Source of the DNA: Epiperipatus broadwayi
Taxonomy: Eukaryota > Onychophora > Udeonychophora > Euonychophora > Peripatidae
Assembly: GCA_028023455.1 (NCBI GenBank)
Contig: JAQFVV010000027.1
Coordinates: 6,383,845-6,447,844 of the forward strand
Direction: 5' to 3'
DNA length: 64,000 bases
The notes under the pieces were generated by a model. That model saw nothing but the letters and a program-made list of their open reading frames with translations, was not told the origin of the DNA and made no database searches. Positions 33,040 to 43,450 of the stretch are shown here, one piece after another; position 1 is the first letter of the stretch, and each line of letters begins with the position of its first letter. Position numbers and translations under genes: made by a program.

Positions 33040-33720
33040 GGAACACTGCAGCTGAGCAAATGATAGTTGAGGCAAGATTTAGAGACAATTCCGGAATTTC
33101 AAAATAAAAGATTGAGGAAAAGAAAAAATTTTCTAATTATGAAGTCAATAAACCTGCGCAGCGGTTCAAAGTAAAAATTTTTGATATAGTTGTGAATAAA
33201 GCAAAAGAATCACCGCACATTTGATTTGAATGATTGAAAAAATGATATGGATTGATTTGGATTTTTGGGAAATTTTTAGAAAATTTAAGACGAACTAAAA
33301 ATGCATACGGTATCATTAAAAATTGCTCTGATGAATACTAAAACTACACAATAAAACTCGTCTAGATATTTTGTAAAGGAGATGGATTTCGATAGCAATA
33401 TGTTAGCCAACTAAATGGAAGTTCTAAAAATTATTCTTTCAATATTACAAAAAGCCTTCTAAAATATTTCAATTTCTAACAAAAAAATAATAGAGCTACA
33501 GCTTTTCCTAATCTCTTAATTGCTCTTTAGATATATTTACCCACACTAATGATTGTTGCTTCTGGAGAAAGGACATTTTCTAGGTTAAAATTAATAAAAA
33601 ATTATTTAAGGTTAACTACGATCCAAGATAAGCTAAACAGTTTAGTGATCCTATCCATTTAAAATCACGGAGCATCACAGTTAGAATTTGATTAAATCTT
33701 AGAAGACTTATCCGCATAAA
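33040..33720 (+). pseudogene. hAT transposase relic (ZMYM1-like)
   Basis: The piece at about 33540-33690 translates to VASGERTFSRLKLIKNYLR and TTIQDKLNSLVILSI, the hAT C-terminal dimerisation motif in which an Ala-Ser-x-Glu-Arg-x-Phe-Ser core is followed by a Leu-x-x-Leu helix. Upstream, 33170-33230 gives RFKVKIFDIVV, like the segment before the catalytic core of ZMYM1-type transposases. Stops and frameshifts run throughout and no terminal repeats were found. Confidence 0.7.
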
Positions 33721-35327
33721 AAGCTAGAAATAGTTATTAAATATTGTTTTTTACATTGCTTCAATGTAGATATATATACTTTGTTTAAATTTTATTATTC
33801 ATTTACAATTTTTTTATATTAAAAATGCATATTTATAAAAGTTAGAGCCATATTTTGAAGGACCTCTGCAAAAAATATCCAATTGAGCCCCACACTAACT
33901 GAATTTGGCTCTACATACATAACTGCTAGATATTTTTCAAGAAAAGTAGTAAAAACTTCATTCAAAAGCAGCCTAGTAGAACTCAAAATAGTCCAAAATG
34001 AAATCCTCATATTATTTGCTTGATGTTGCTTATTAATCACTGTGGATTTGATTAGTTTTCATCATTTTGCTTTTGCAGGACTTTTATGCCAGTATTCATC
34101 AAAATCTGTGCCTCTTAGTTTGATTTACAACCAATTATTCACGATAATAATCAAAAAAAGTTATTTAATTTTTTTTGGTAGCCATTTTGAAAATGGCAGC
34201 ATCTTAAGATTGATGACATCATGATTTTATGTTATCTAAAAGAAAAATGGTGGCATGCTAAAAATGTACATTACAGAGTTTATTCATTATACATATATAA
34301 TATTATAACGTATGTAAATATACTTTTTGACATAGTGTAAAAAAATAAACATAAATGATAATTTGATTTTGTTTTACACGTGCCTTTTTGGCATCTATGT
34401 TCTAAAGTCATATATCATCGTAGCACATTAAATTTTGAATATTTAATTAGTTTTTTAATAGTTAAATGTTTTACTATAGAATTATTTTTATTCTGTTATA
34501 ATTCGATCATAATTCATTTTTAATATTATTTAATTCTTGTTACTACACATAGTAAATATGAATAAAAATGACTTATTCTATCTCATCTATATATATACAG
34601 AAAGGTTCTGATATATATATAAATGGATCAGTCCACCCCATATATACGTTAATCAAAATAAACTTGATTCAGAATAGCGTATTAAACAGTATAACTTAAA
34701 CATAATAATGCTATAATAATAATAACGATGATGATGATGGGATGGTGGTAGTGTGATGGCGATAATGAGATCATCGGTTATTTTTATAAACATTTAAAAA
34801 ATAATGAAATGCATAGAAAAAATAACATAAAATACATATGAGAAGTTTAGAATTTTTTTAATTATCTCTGTATGTTATGACTCTTCTATATATATACGAG
34901 GGCTTATTTATAATTTGATTTTCCAATCCTCAAATTTAATCAAATGGCTGATTGCTCAAGAGACTTAAGTTAAGCACAGGAAGTAATAAGAATGGGCTGC
35001 GATCCACGAATCTTGAGCTCCAGAAGCCGCCGGTCTATAAGTGCAGTAAAATCATGCAGGGTAATTTGTTATTGATATGGTACATACATATGTAGCATAT
35101 GCATAAGGGTGCATGCATCCTCACACACACATAAAAAGATGAAAAATGATAATGGTTTTAAAGCTAGAATTTTACAATATATTCTTGCCTTATTAAATCT
35201 CCGACAAATATTATACATTTTGTTGTCGTTTTCTTCATAATCGACCTGTAAAATAAAGTAAACTCAATTAAATGTATTTAAGTAGTACATATAAACAAAA
35301 TAATATATCCATAATTATGTATTTATA
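33721..35327. other. Non-coding DNA with a tRNA-like scrap
   Basis: A tRNA-like piece near 34990-35065 (minus strand CTGGAGCTCAAGATTCGTGG, B-box-like) ends with ATGCAGGGTAATTT, the same tail as the SINE scrap at 12806-12895. Short GATGATGATG (34726-) and GGTGGTAGTGTGATGG stretches follow. No gene was recognised. Confidence 0.45.
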
Positions 35328-35695
35328 TAATATTAATATCATTTATGTTCTTTATTACTTTTACAATGCTTTTTACAACCATTATTGACAGTTTCGATTG
35401 GCCCAATAATCTTCTTCAGAAATATAACAAACACAATGCAAATTGTTTTGTAAACACAATGCAAATATCTTATAATCATTATTTATATAATGATTATAAG
35501 AAAGAATTTGTGTATATATATATAAAATGTAAAATTATATGTTCATGTATGTTTGTATTCATGTATTTGCATTGTGTCTGTTATAGTTCTGAAGAAGATT
35601 GCAGGTATAATCAAAACTGTCAATAATGGGTTGTAAAAAGCATTGTAAAATTAATAAAGAACATAAATGATATTAATATTACATGGATTTTGCAA
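35328..35695. mobile_element. Group-3 foldback element
   Basis: AATATTAATATCATTTATG TTCTTTATTA (35328-) is inverted at the right end (to about 35690). Next inward, GACAGTTT and AAACTGTC lie at the group-3 motifs (35376-35415 minus, 35592-35630 plus). The arms are interrupted by unequal AT-rich filler. The 93-codon frame across it is a by-product. Confidence 0.75.
35592..35630 (+). ncRNA. Group-3 hammerhead-like motif
   Basis: GTT CTGAAGA A GATTG CAGGT ATAATC AAAAC TGTC AAT. AAT pairs with GTT (one wobble), a change from GCT/AGC in other group-3 copies that keeps pairing. G12 is A here and stem II is weak, so this copy is probably dead. The inverted partner at 35376-35415 keeps GAAAC. Confidence 0.35.
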
Positions 35696-35987
35696 TGCAA
35701 TAAGAAAGAATATGTATTTACATCAGAATTCTTAACTGTCCAAATTAACAGGCCAAAATTTATTCAGGTTTTGTAAAGTTATTACCGTAGAATTTTATAA
35801 TTAGAAGTATAGGCAATATAAAAAATAACTGTTTTAGAAGCTTATTTGTAACTAACAATCAAAACATTTTGATGAAACTTGGTCTTGTATCTCTGCTATA
35901 TGATATATAGCAAATAATCAGAATTGAATGTCTTGAGCAGAGTACTCATTAATAATTCTATAATTTTTATATAACATTTTTATATTT

Positions 35988-36232
35988 ACATATACCATTT
36001 CCAACCTTCTTATACACTTATCAATACTATTTTTTATACCAAAACTGTTTACTCTTATAGTTTTGACTATCCTGCAGTCATCATCAGAGATCTTTATACT
36101 CCTATTTCCAAATTATAAAGATCTCTGATGATGACTGCAGGACAATTGAAACTATAAGAGTAAAGTTTTGGTATAAAACATAGTATTGTTAAGTGTATAA
36201 AAAGGTTGGAAATGGTATGATATGTAAATATA
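35988..36232. mobile_element. Compact group-3 foldback element
   Basis: Arms 35988-36103 and 36112-36232 are inverted copies: TATACCATTTCCAACCTT with AAGGTTGGAAATGGTAT, and CCAAAACTG...ACTCTTATAG with CTATAAGAGTAAA...TTTTGG. The centre is TATAAAGATCTCTGATGATGA against its complement, with only about eight bases of loop. Each arm has the group-3 motif (36056-36093 minus, 36119-36156 plus). Confidence 0.8.
36119..36156 (+). ncRNA. Group-3 hammerhead-like motif
   Basis: TCT CTGATGA T GACTG CAGGA CAATT GAAAC TATA AGA. AGA pairs with TCT; compared with GCT/AGC in the 17.2-kb copy both sides have changed together. One extra base precedes stem II. Confidence 0.4.
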
Positions 36233-37002
36233 GAAATCAATATATAAGGAAGGAGGAAGAAGAAAATTGTATTTTTATATTTATATTTTATAAATTCTCG
36301 CAACTTTTTTTTATTATAAAAATGATAAAATCCCACATCTATTTATGCTAGCTTGTCATTGAATGTTACATAATGCTGTGCTATAATAATGTTTTTTGCT
36401 CTGTATTATCTTTGACTTGGAAGCAATTAATTGAATCAAATCCATGCACTAGTAAGAAATTATAACCTTGTTTTTTAGTAAGAAATTATAACCTTGTTTT
36501 TTACCTTAAGCTGACAGTACAATGTAGCCACAAATTATGAGTTCCATTATATGCTATCCAAAAAAAATATAAATAAACAAAAAAAAAAAAACAATTAAAA
36601 TTCGCAAATTTTAAAATATTTAAACAACCATTTATTTTCTCTGATCATGTTTAAAATAAAGTAAAATTTGTAAATAAATTTTACAATGTATTGGTAGCCA
36701 TTTTTTCATCATGGAGCACCTACATGATTATGTTTATTAATAAAATTTCTTCAGTTTATATTGAAAAAACATGCATTTTATTCTACCTTTATAATCTTTT
36801 TCAAATTTTTTATGTGCAGTATTTTGTCTAATAAAGTTATTGAAGAAAAAGAATATCGTCCAGAGCATATTTAATAACCATGTAATTGTGTCCCTCAATT
36901 ATTAACAAAGCATGTGCTATTATTTGCTGTATCCATTTGTACATGGAATAAAATTAGCATAGTTCATGGCTCCACTGCAGTTCAAAAATAATAATAATAG
37001 CT
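36233..37002. other. Non-coding DNA with a 26-bp tandem duplication
   Basis: AGTAAGAAATTATAACCTTG plus six T occurs at 36451-36476 and again at 36477-36502. The remainder is AT-rich without recognised features. Confidence 0.55.
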
Positions 37003-37190
37003 TTTTTTCTCTCATGGAACAATTGTCGATTCCACAAAGTAGCATAGTATAAAGTTATGCCAGCAGGTGGCATGACAATAGGTCAAAGATTAGTGATTAT
37101 AGCTTATGTTTTTCTCATGAAAGTAATTATTAAGTTGATATCACAAAGTAATACAGTATAAAGTTATGCCAGTAGGTGGCATGACTAGTT
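37003..37190 (+). repeat. Direct repeat, two units about 107 bp apart
   Basis: TCTCATG-AACAATT and CCACAAAGTA-CATAGTATAA are followed by AGTTATGCCAGCAGGTGGCA (37054-) in unit one. TCTCATG-AAGTAATT and TATCACAAAGTAATACAG followed by AGTTATGCCAGTAGGTGGCA form unit two. No function assigned. Confidence 0.7.
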
Positions 37191-37199
37191 CAATGATAT

Positions 37200-37790
37200 T
37201 TATTAATGATATTTATTAATTAAGACTAGGGAGTTAGAGAGATGGAGAAATAGTATGGAGAGTAAAAAGAGTTTAAATATATATAGAAATAAACAGAATA
37301 TTAGGTGTGAGTTAATATATGATAATAGTAAGGAAAGTAGTTTATTGTTTAAGGCTCGAACGGGATCTTTAGCTACAAAAGAATATACATGTAAATGGAA
37401 AAATATGGGTGATTTATTTTGTAAATTATGTAAGGAAGGAATTGAAAATATTAGGCATTTGTTAATTGAATGTAAATGTTTGAAAACAGAAAGGGTACAT
37501 ATAATGAAGTTGTGGAAAAATAAATATGAAAAAAGTGATTATACAGAAAATGAATTATTGGTTTTTATGCTAGGTTTGGGAAAAGATAAGGGGGATTTAG
37601 ATATAAAGGTTATAGAGTTGACAAAAATTATGTTGTGGAAATGGGATAGAGCAGATTATGGGTAAATTTAGAGTGGGGAATGTAAAAGAAAATGGCTAAC
37701 AGGTTTATCTGGGCTTAATTGCTGAGATATTCTTGACTTCGTTTAAGGAGAAGCCATAATACATCACATCACATCACATACATCACATAA
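37200..37790 (+). mobile_element. 3' end of a zinc-knuckle LINE, copy 2
   Basis: The 136-codon frame at 37255-37665 encodes SSLLFKARTGSLATKEY, then GDLFCKLCKEGIENIRHLL, IECKCLKTERV and LLVFMLGLGKDKGDLD. CysX2Cys plus HisX4Cys is the LINE zf-RVT-like pattern. The 3' untranslated part ends in CACATCACATCACATACATC, a simple-repeat tail. The reading frame is open and may be the least decayed of the three copies. It is severely 5'-truncated and carries no polymerase. Confidence 0.85.
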
Positions 37791-38224
37791 TAGCTGCATC
37801 CTGTATAACTCATTTAATGCATAATAAATTAATATCCTCACTTAGGTCAAAATTATTTTTTATTAATATTATGTCTGAGAGATAAAATTAATATTTCAAT
37901 CTACTCTTTGCTTTATACTGTGTACATTTTTATAATAATATATATTTAGAGTTGTTGTAATTTAAAAATGAACGAATTTATTTTTTAAAACTGTTACTAA
38001 CATGTGAGTGCTCAGAGATTTATAATATTAAAGTAATAGCCCATTATCAGTTCGACTTGCGATCTAACAATTTCAAATGATGCTAAATCGAATCTTTATT
38101 GACAAGATTGTTTTGGATCACTGAGTTTTATCAATAAGAAAATTATAATAAATTTAGGAAGACCAAAGTCAGAAATGAAAATTTTAAATATTAAAGTTAA
38201 AAACTTTTATATTTTAACAGTAAC
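37791..38224. other. AT-rich non-coding DNA
   Basis: Nothing recognised between the LINE tail and the family-1 multimer. Confidence 0.6.
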
Positions 38225-38237
38225 TTGTTTTAATGAT

Positions 38238-39632
38238 TAAACAGGCAAAAACTCTCCATACAGTAGTGCCACCCTGTGCCAAACATAGTAATCAATGGAT
38301 GGCAGAAGGGTTGTGTATAAAATCCCCATCTAGTCTCTACTCATCCAATATCCCCAGACTAGTTTCTGGCTTGTGGCTTTTGTCAGTGAGGAGCCTTGTA
38401 TCTGAGAGCACTGCATCTAGATTTTAGGATCTAATTCAACCCTCCAGCAGCCACCTTTTTTCTCTACTTAATTACAAAACTATGAGAATGAAATTGAAAA
38501 CACAATAATATTTTCAATCTAAGCTCAATAGCTTACATTGTCATATGGGTCTGAAATCAGTTCAGCACCCATACATTTTGGTGTCTTTGGCTCTTTAACA
38601 ACCATAGTCACCACTATCCTATCAGGTAGGATTGGTGTTAAACCACTAAACATAACATGATCACCATCTCTTATGCTAGTACATAACTTATTAAACAGGC
38701 AAAAACTCTCCATACAGTAGTGCTACCCTGTGCCAACCAGAGTAATCAATGAATGCCAGAAGGCTTGTGCATAAAATCCCCATCCAATATCCCCAGACTA
38801 GTTTCTGGCTTGTGGCCTTCATCAGGGAGGAGCCTTGGATCTGAGCGCACTGCACCTAGATCTTAGGATCTAAGCTATTGAGCTTAGATTGAAAATATTG
38901 TGTTTTCAATTTCATTCTTATAGTTTTGTAGTTGAGATAAAAGGTGGCTGCTGGAGGGTTGCATTAGATCTTAAGATCTAGGTGCAGTGCTCTCAAATTC
39001 AAGGCTCCTCAGTGATGAAGGCCACAAGCCAGAAACTAGTCTAGGGATATTGGATGAATAGGCACTAGATGGGGATATTATGCACAAGCCTTCTGGATCC
39101 ATTGATTACTCTGGTTGTCACAGGGTGGCACTACTGTATGGAGTTTTTGCTTGTTTAATAAGTTATGTGGTAGCATAAGAGATGGTGATCTTGTGATATT
39201 TAGTGGTTTAACACCAATCTTGTCTAATAGGATAGTGGTGGCTATGGTTGTTAAAGAGCCAAAGACACCAAAATGTAGGCATGTTGAATTGAGTTCAGAC
39301 CCATATGATTATATAAGCTATTGAGCTTAGATTGAAAATATTGTTTTCAATTTCATTCTTGTAGTTAAGTAGAGATTAAAGGTGGCTGCTGGAGGGTTGC
39401 ATTAGATCCTAAGATCTAGGTGCAGTGCTCTCAGATCCAAGGCTCCTCACTGACGAAGGCCACAAGCCAGAAACTAGTAAGGTGATATTGGATGAGTAGA
39501 CCCTAGATGGGGATTGCACAAACCTTCTGGAAACCATTGATTACTCTGGTTGGCCCAGGGTGGCACTACTGTATGGAGAGTTTTTGCCTGTTTAATAAGT
39601 TATGTGCTAGCATAAGATATGGTGATCATGTG
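38238..39632 (+). mobile_element. Family-1 multimer, 1.4 kb, inserted as one unit
   Basis: A single pair of 13-bp repeats, TTGTTTTAATGAT (38225-38237 and 39633-39645), encloses the whole block. Inside are two minus-strand units in tandem (38238 to about 38690, then 38694-38880) meeting two plus-strand units in tandem (38880 to 39210, then 39210-39632). Units of about 425-450 bp share CAGCAGCCACC / GGTGGCTGCTGGAGG, TTTTCAATCTAAGCTC and the hammerhead-like core, present four times with varying damage (about 38352-38396, 38795-38840 minus; 39005-39047, 39444-39486 plus). Open frames across it are incidental. Confidence 0.88.
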
Positions 39633-39645
39633 TTGTTTTAATGAT

Positions 39646-39960
39646 CTAAATATTTTTAAAGCTGAAAAAAAAAACCAACAACATGAAATGTCTGCTCATA
39701 TTTTTTTGACAGTATCTAATAGTTGTTTTATTACATTTTCAACTTTTTATTTTTTTTTTTATTATATTTTCATAAATTTTGAATTACTTAGAAATATAAG
39801 TTTGCAAACTAAAATCCTCTCTTAAAAATATTTTACTTTTGAAAATATAGAAAAAAATTAATATGATACATAATCAGAATATTGGTCGTTTGTTCTTTGT
39901 ATTTGTGATAAAAATATTCAACAAATGAAATTTAGTTTTGTTTTTAACTCGGTTACAAAA
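39646..39960. other. AT-rich non-coding DNA
   Basis: Simple A- and T-rich sequence. No feature recognised. Confidence 0.6.
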
Positions 39961-40465
39961 AAAAAAAAGACAAAAGAAATAATTATAATTAAAAAAAAAA
40001 ATTATTTATACACCTTTCTAATCAATTACATCTCTTCTAAAGCAAAATCAAAATTGACTACTATTTAATATGTTAATCATATATCTTCGAATATGTGCGT
40101 TTGATTATATTGTAAATACAATGTATTCATGAAATATATTTTATTAGATTATTTATAAACTTATATGATGCCACAAATCAATCATCTTTTACATATTATA
40201 AAAAATTATATAACACTTATCTGTTACAATCGGTGTAAATCACCTGACAGTAACTATGCAAAATAAATAAAGGCAGGGAAAAATAATAACCAAACACTTA
40301 TACCTATATGCTTAAGGGTTAACGAATATCTCCAAACTTAATCTACATAATCTAATGTCCCTGTTTAATTTTGATTTTGCTTTAGAAGAGATGTAATTGA
40401 TTAGAAAGGTGCATAAATAATATTTTTTTTTATTATAAGTATTTCTTTTGTCTTTAATTTTTTTA
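39961..40465. repeat. Inverted repeat with 96-bp arms and a 312-bp spacer
   Basis: The left arm (39961-40056) contains GACAAAAGAAATAATTATAA and CACCTTTCTAATCAATTACA. The right arm (40369-40465) is its complement, with AATTTTGATTTTGCTTTAGA and TGTAATTGATTAGAAAGGTG. Arms are nearly identical apart from A/T run lengths. The spacer is unique AT-rich DNA. No hammerhead-like core. Confidence 0.75.
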
Positions 40466-40559
40466 TTTAATAAATATTTTAATGAATTAAAAGTCCAAAT
40501 AAACTGCTTGACTATTTACGTTCGATTCTCTATTTCCGCACACACATCTGCTTAGCGAC

Positions 40560-40645
40560 ATATATGCTGTACTGCGACGCGACATAGCGGCCTAGCATTC
40601 TGTAGCACAACAAAAAAGTTGTATTATAGAAAACGCGGGTTCGAA
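40560..40645 (+). repeat. tRNA-derived SINE-like fragment
   Basis: TAGCGGCCTAGCATTCTGTAGC resembles an A-box region, and CGCGGGTTCGAAC is a good B box about 50 bp downstream. The span is GC-richer than its surroundings. No full cloverleaf can be drawn, so a working tRNA gene is unlikely. Confidence 0.45.
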
Positions 40646-42013
40646 CGTGTCGGCCGCGGAAAGAGCATATTTATGTGTTTTTCAGCATCGATTGATCCAC
40701 GCCATAAGATTATACAAAGCAATTACATTCTGTTTTAATACAGACAAGAACAAAATATTGCAATCAATTTTCAAAATATAGTGGAGTCTGCTATAGCTTA
40801 TATTTTAGAAGGAACAAATAAATTCCTTTTTGATAATTAAATAAAATATGTAAAGCGAATGCAATTGTTACACTTATTGCTATTGGCTGATATAACACAT
40901 GTGTCTTTTCACTCATGCATCTGTTTGTTTACATTTTTAGCAGTGAATATCCACTAGTGTGTTTTTCTTGCACTACATATATAATTTTTGCTTTGAGGCA
41001 GACCATCATAGTTAGAAAGCTAATTATTGTAGATGTTATTAAAGAGATAATTTCCACCTCTGTGTGGATTTTTATTAGGGAAAGTTTGTTATGCCTTTTA
41101 TATATGATTTTTTCTATACTTTTAAAAGTTTGGGTATAGTTTCATTGGGGAAATATTTATCTATGCTTTTTAAATTTTTTGTCAGTGTTTGGAATTTAGT
41201 GCAAAAATACTTGTTTAATTATTTTTACATAATAAAATGATCAAATGAAAATGTTCAGTTCTTTTATTTTAATTAAGGAAGTTTGTTCATCCTTTTGATG
41301 AGTGTAAGATATTTTTTTTGCTTTTATTATAAAAAGTGATTATTATTTTTATTAGGGAAAAAATATTTTTGTTTTTTAAATTTACGTATACGCCATAAAT
41401 GTTAAATAAGTTAATTTTATCTTACTTTTATGCATATATTTTTAATGTTGTATACTATGGTCGTGGAGGATGGTAACCTTGCTCTAGATTGTCAGTCTGT
41501 AATAAATTACCTTTTGGAATCAGTTACAAACATTGTAGTAGATCTCTTTATATTTTCACCCTTCTATAATGGTCGTAAGATTTGCTGTCCAAAGACAAAT
41601 TGAGATGTTTAGGTGTTATGATATTTTAAATTGTGAAACAATACTCTGCTATAAGACTCTTTTAAAATGGATTGCAAATAGAGCAAATTCTTTCAAAACA
41701 TAACCCTCACAAATCTCAAAATAACTTTTGTATTAATTAGTATTTATTATTATTGGTTAGCTATTAATACCATTTATTATTGGTTGTCATATTTGTACTT
41801 TCATTGCTTGGATCCGTTCATTTAATTAAACTAAGATGAGTTCATTTAAACTAGGGGTGTTCGCAATATTAAAGTTAAATTTGGTTTTTGATGTAATCGG
41901 TATATATTGCATATGTGGAGTAAAAATATATACACAAGAAAGTGTTATATTTGACTGAATATCATATTTTTCATATGTTTTGCGCCCCCCTCGCGCGTCA
42001 TGTCTTATTCGTT

Positions 42014-42535
42014 ATATTAAAAAGAGTTTAAACATATATAGAAGTAAACGGAACATTGGGTGCGAGTTAATTTATAATAATAGTAAGGAAAGTAGCTTAT
42101 TGTTTAAGGCTCCAACGGGATCTTAGCAACAAGAGAATATACATGTAAATGGAAAAATATGGGTGATTTAGTCTGCAAATTGTGTGAGGAAGATATAGAA
42201 AATATTAGACATCTGTTGATTGAATGTAAATGCTTGAAAGCAGAAAGGGTACAAATAATGAAGTTATGGGAGAATAAATATGAACAAAGTGATTATACTG
42301 AGAGTGGGTTATTGGTTTTTATGCTGGGTTTGGGAAAAGATAAGGGAGATTTAGATATAAAGGCCATAGAGTTGACAAAGATTATGTTGTGGAAATGGGA
42401 TGGAGTAGATTATGGGAAAGCTTAGGGTGGGGAATGGGAGGGGAAGATAAAGTGGCTAACACGTGTCTTTGGGCATAGTTGATGAGAGATTCCTGACTCC
42501 GTTTAAGGAGAAGTAATGGTACATCACATCACATT
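42014..42535 (+). mobile_element. 3' end of a zinc-knuckle LINE, copy 3
   Basis: ATTAAAAAGAGTTTAAACAT opens the match to copy 2, and the 88-codon frame at 42159-42425 encodes GDLVCKLCEEDIENIRHLL and IECKCLKAERV. It ends in ACATCACATCACATTT. The sister repeat at 63300 runs straight through this site, so the boundaries are well defined. A deletion breaks the upstream frame near 42125. Confidence 0.85.
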
Positions 42536-42613
42536 TGCTTTTATGGTTATTATTATTATTTAGTTTTTACTTTCCAAAAACTTTTAAACATGAAAATTTG
42601 GGATTCTATTTTA

Positions 42614-43214
42614 ATATATAGGGTATATGAGCACAGACTTTCACAACACCCACCTCTCTCCACTCTATCTCATAACACTTATACACTTGAACACATATAT
42701 GTTGAAAAGGTAAATAATCACCAATATACATATTTCATGCTAAACCAGCAATCATCAGTTGGTCCAGATTACCATCTCTACACATATATGCTATAAGTGC
42801 TCAGATATATATTAAGATAGCCAATCTTCATACTTTAATGGACAAGCTTTAATCTACTCCACCCTCTAACTCTTCAACCGTCCATCCAATTGAAAATCTG
42901 ATGGTGGAACACTCAAAGGCCACTCTGAGGCCAAGATTCTTGTCACACCCATGTTGACCATACATCAATCTGACTCCTCATGTATAGGACATAATCCATT
43001 TAATACATATACAAGGGATGGGCAGACATCTCTATTATGTAATAACTGAAACACATGTATATTGGTGATTATTTATCTTTTCAACATATACGTGTTCAAG
43101 TGTATCAATGTTATGAGATAGAGTGGAGAGTGGTGGGTGGTGTGAAAGTCTGTGCTCATATACCCTATATATTACATATATATACACAGGTATATAATAA
43201 GTCTGTGTTTCAGT
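42614..43214. mobile_element. Family-2 foldback element
   Basis: A 601-bp element between identical 12-bp repeats GATTCTATTTTA (42602-42613 and 43215-43226). Arms: AGGGTATATGAGCACAGACT...CACTCTATCTCATAACA at left, inverted at about 43085-43175. The left arm retains a hammerhead-like core on the minus strand (42720-42763). The loop contains a further imperfect pairing around CACCCTCTAACTCTTCAACC. No protein. Confidence 0.88.
42720..42763 (-). ncRNA. Family-2 hammerhead-like motif
   Basis: Minus strand: ACCAA, CTGATGA, T TGCT GGTTT AGCA T, GAAA, TATGTAT, A, TTGGT. Stem I is five perfect pairs (ACCAA/TTGGT). Stem II has four perfect pairs with a T-T opposition next to the core. Stem III ATA/TAT. 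The right arm of the same element has lost CTGATGA. Confidence 0.55.
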
Positions 43215-43312
43215 GATTCTATTTTAGCTTATTCAGTATGATATCACATTTCCAAAAAGAAAATCCAAAATGTTTTATTTTCTGCTCCTATTTTTAACGT
43301 TTCTATTTCTCA

Positions 43313-43329
43313 CGCCCCCCCCCCCCCCA
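43313..43329 (+). repeat. Poly-C run
   Basis: About 16 uninterrupted C bases preceded by CACG, unusual in this AT-rich window. The sister copy at 63470 has only CCCC at this point. Confidence 0.8.
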
Positions 43330-43450
43330 ATCCCTCCGGTCGTTATAATCAATAAATTAATTTCACCCTAATAACTTTCAATGATTATTAATGAGTTATT
43401 TCAATTAGTCTATACTTGATTATATGTTTCATTAGGTAATCACGCTATTG

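Larger units (their letters stand above)
40735..43450 (+). repeat. Long dispersed repeat, copy 1
   Basis: Collinear with 61290-63546. Shared blocks include ACAGACAAGAACAAAATAT, GTAAAGCGAATGCAATTG, a 48-codon segment identical in both copies (from 40915), AAATAAGTTAATTTTATC, GGGGTGTTC-GAATATTAAAG and CAAAATGTTTTAT-TTCTGCTCC. Copy 1 is interrupted by a LINE tail (42014-42535) and a family-2 element (42614-43214). Its own nature is unknown: no terminal repeats and no recognisable protein. Confidence 0.8.

Noticed and set aside
38233-39324. Several 60-70 codon frames (for example 38233-38427, 38525-38713, 39115-39324)
   Set aside because: They are readings of family-1 arms in both directions. 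The same peptides recur at 6439, 15329 and 59207 because the DNA is repeated.
38238-39632. CRISPR-like repeat array
   Set aside because: The repeats are 400-bp units in both orientations without regular short spacers, in an animal genome.
43313-43329. Poly-C run as a functional element
   Set aside because: A homopolymer run at this site is absent from the sister repeat and may be slippage or a sequencing artefact.
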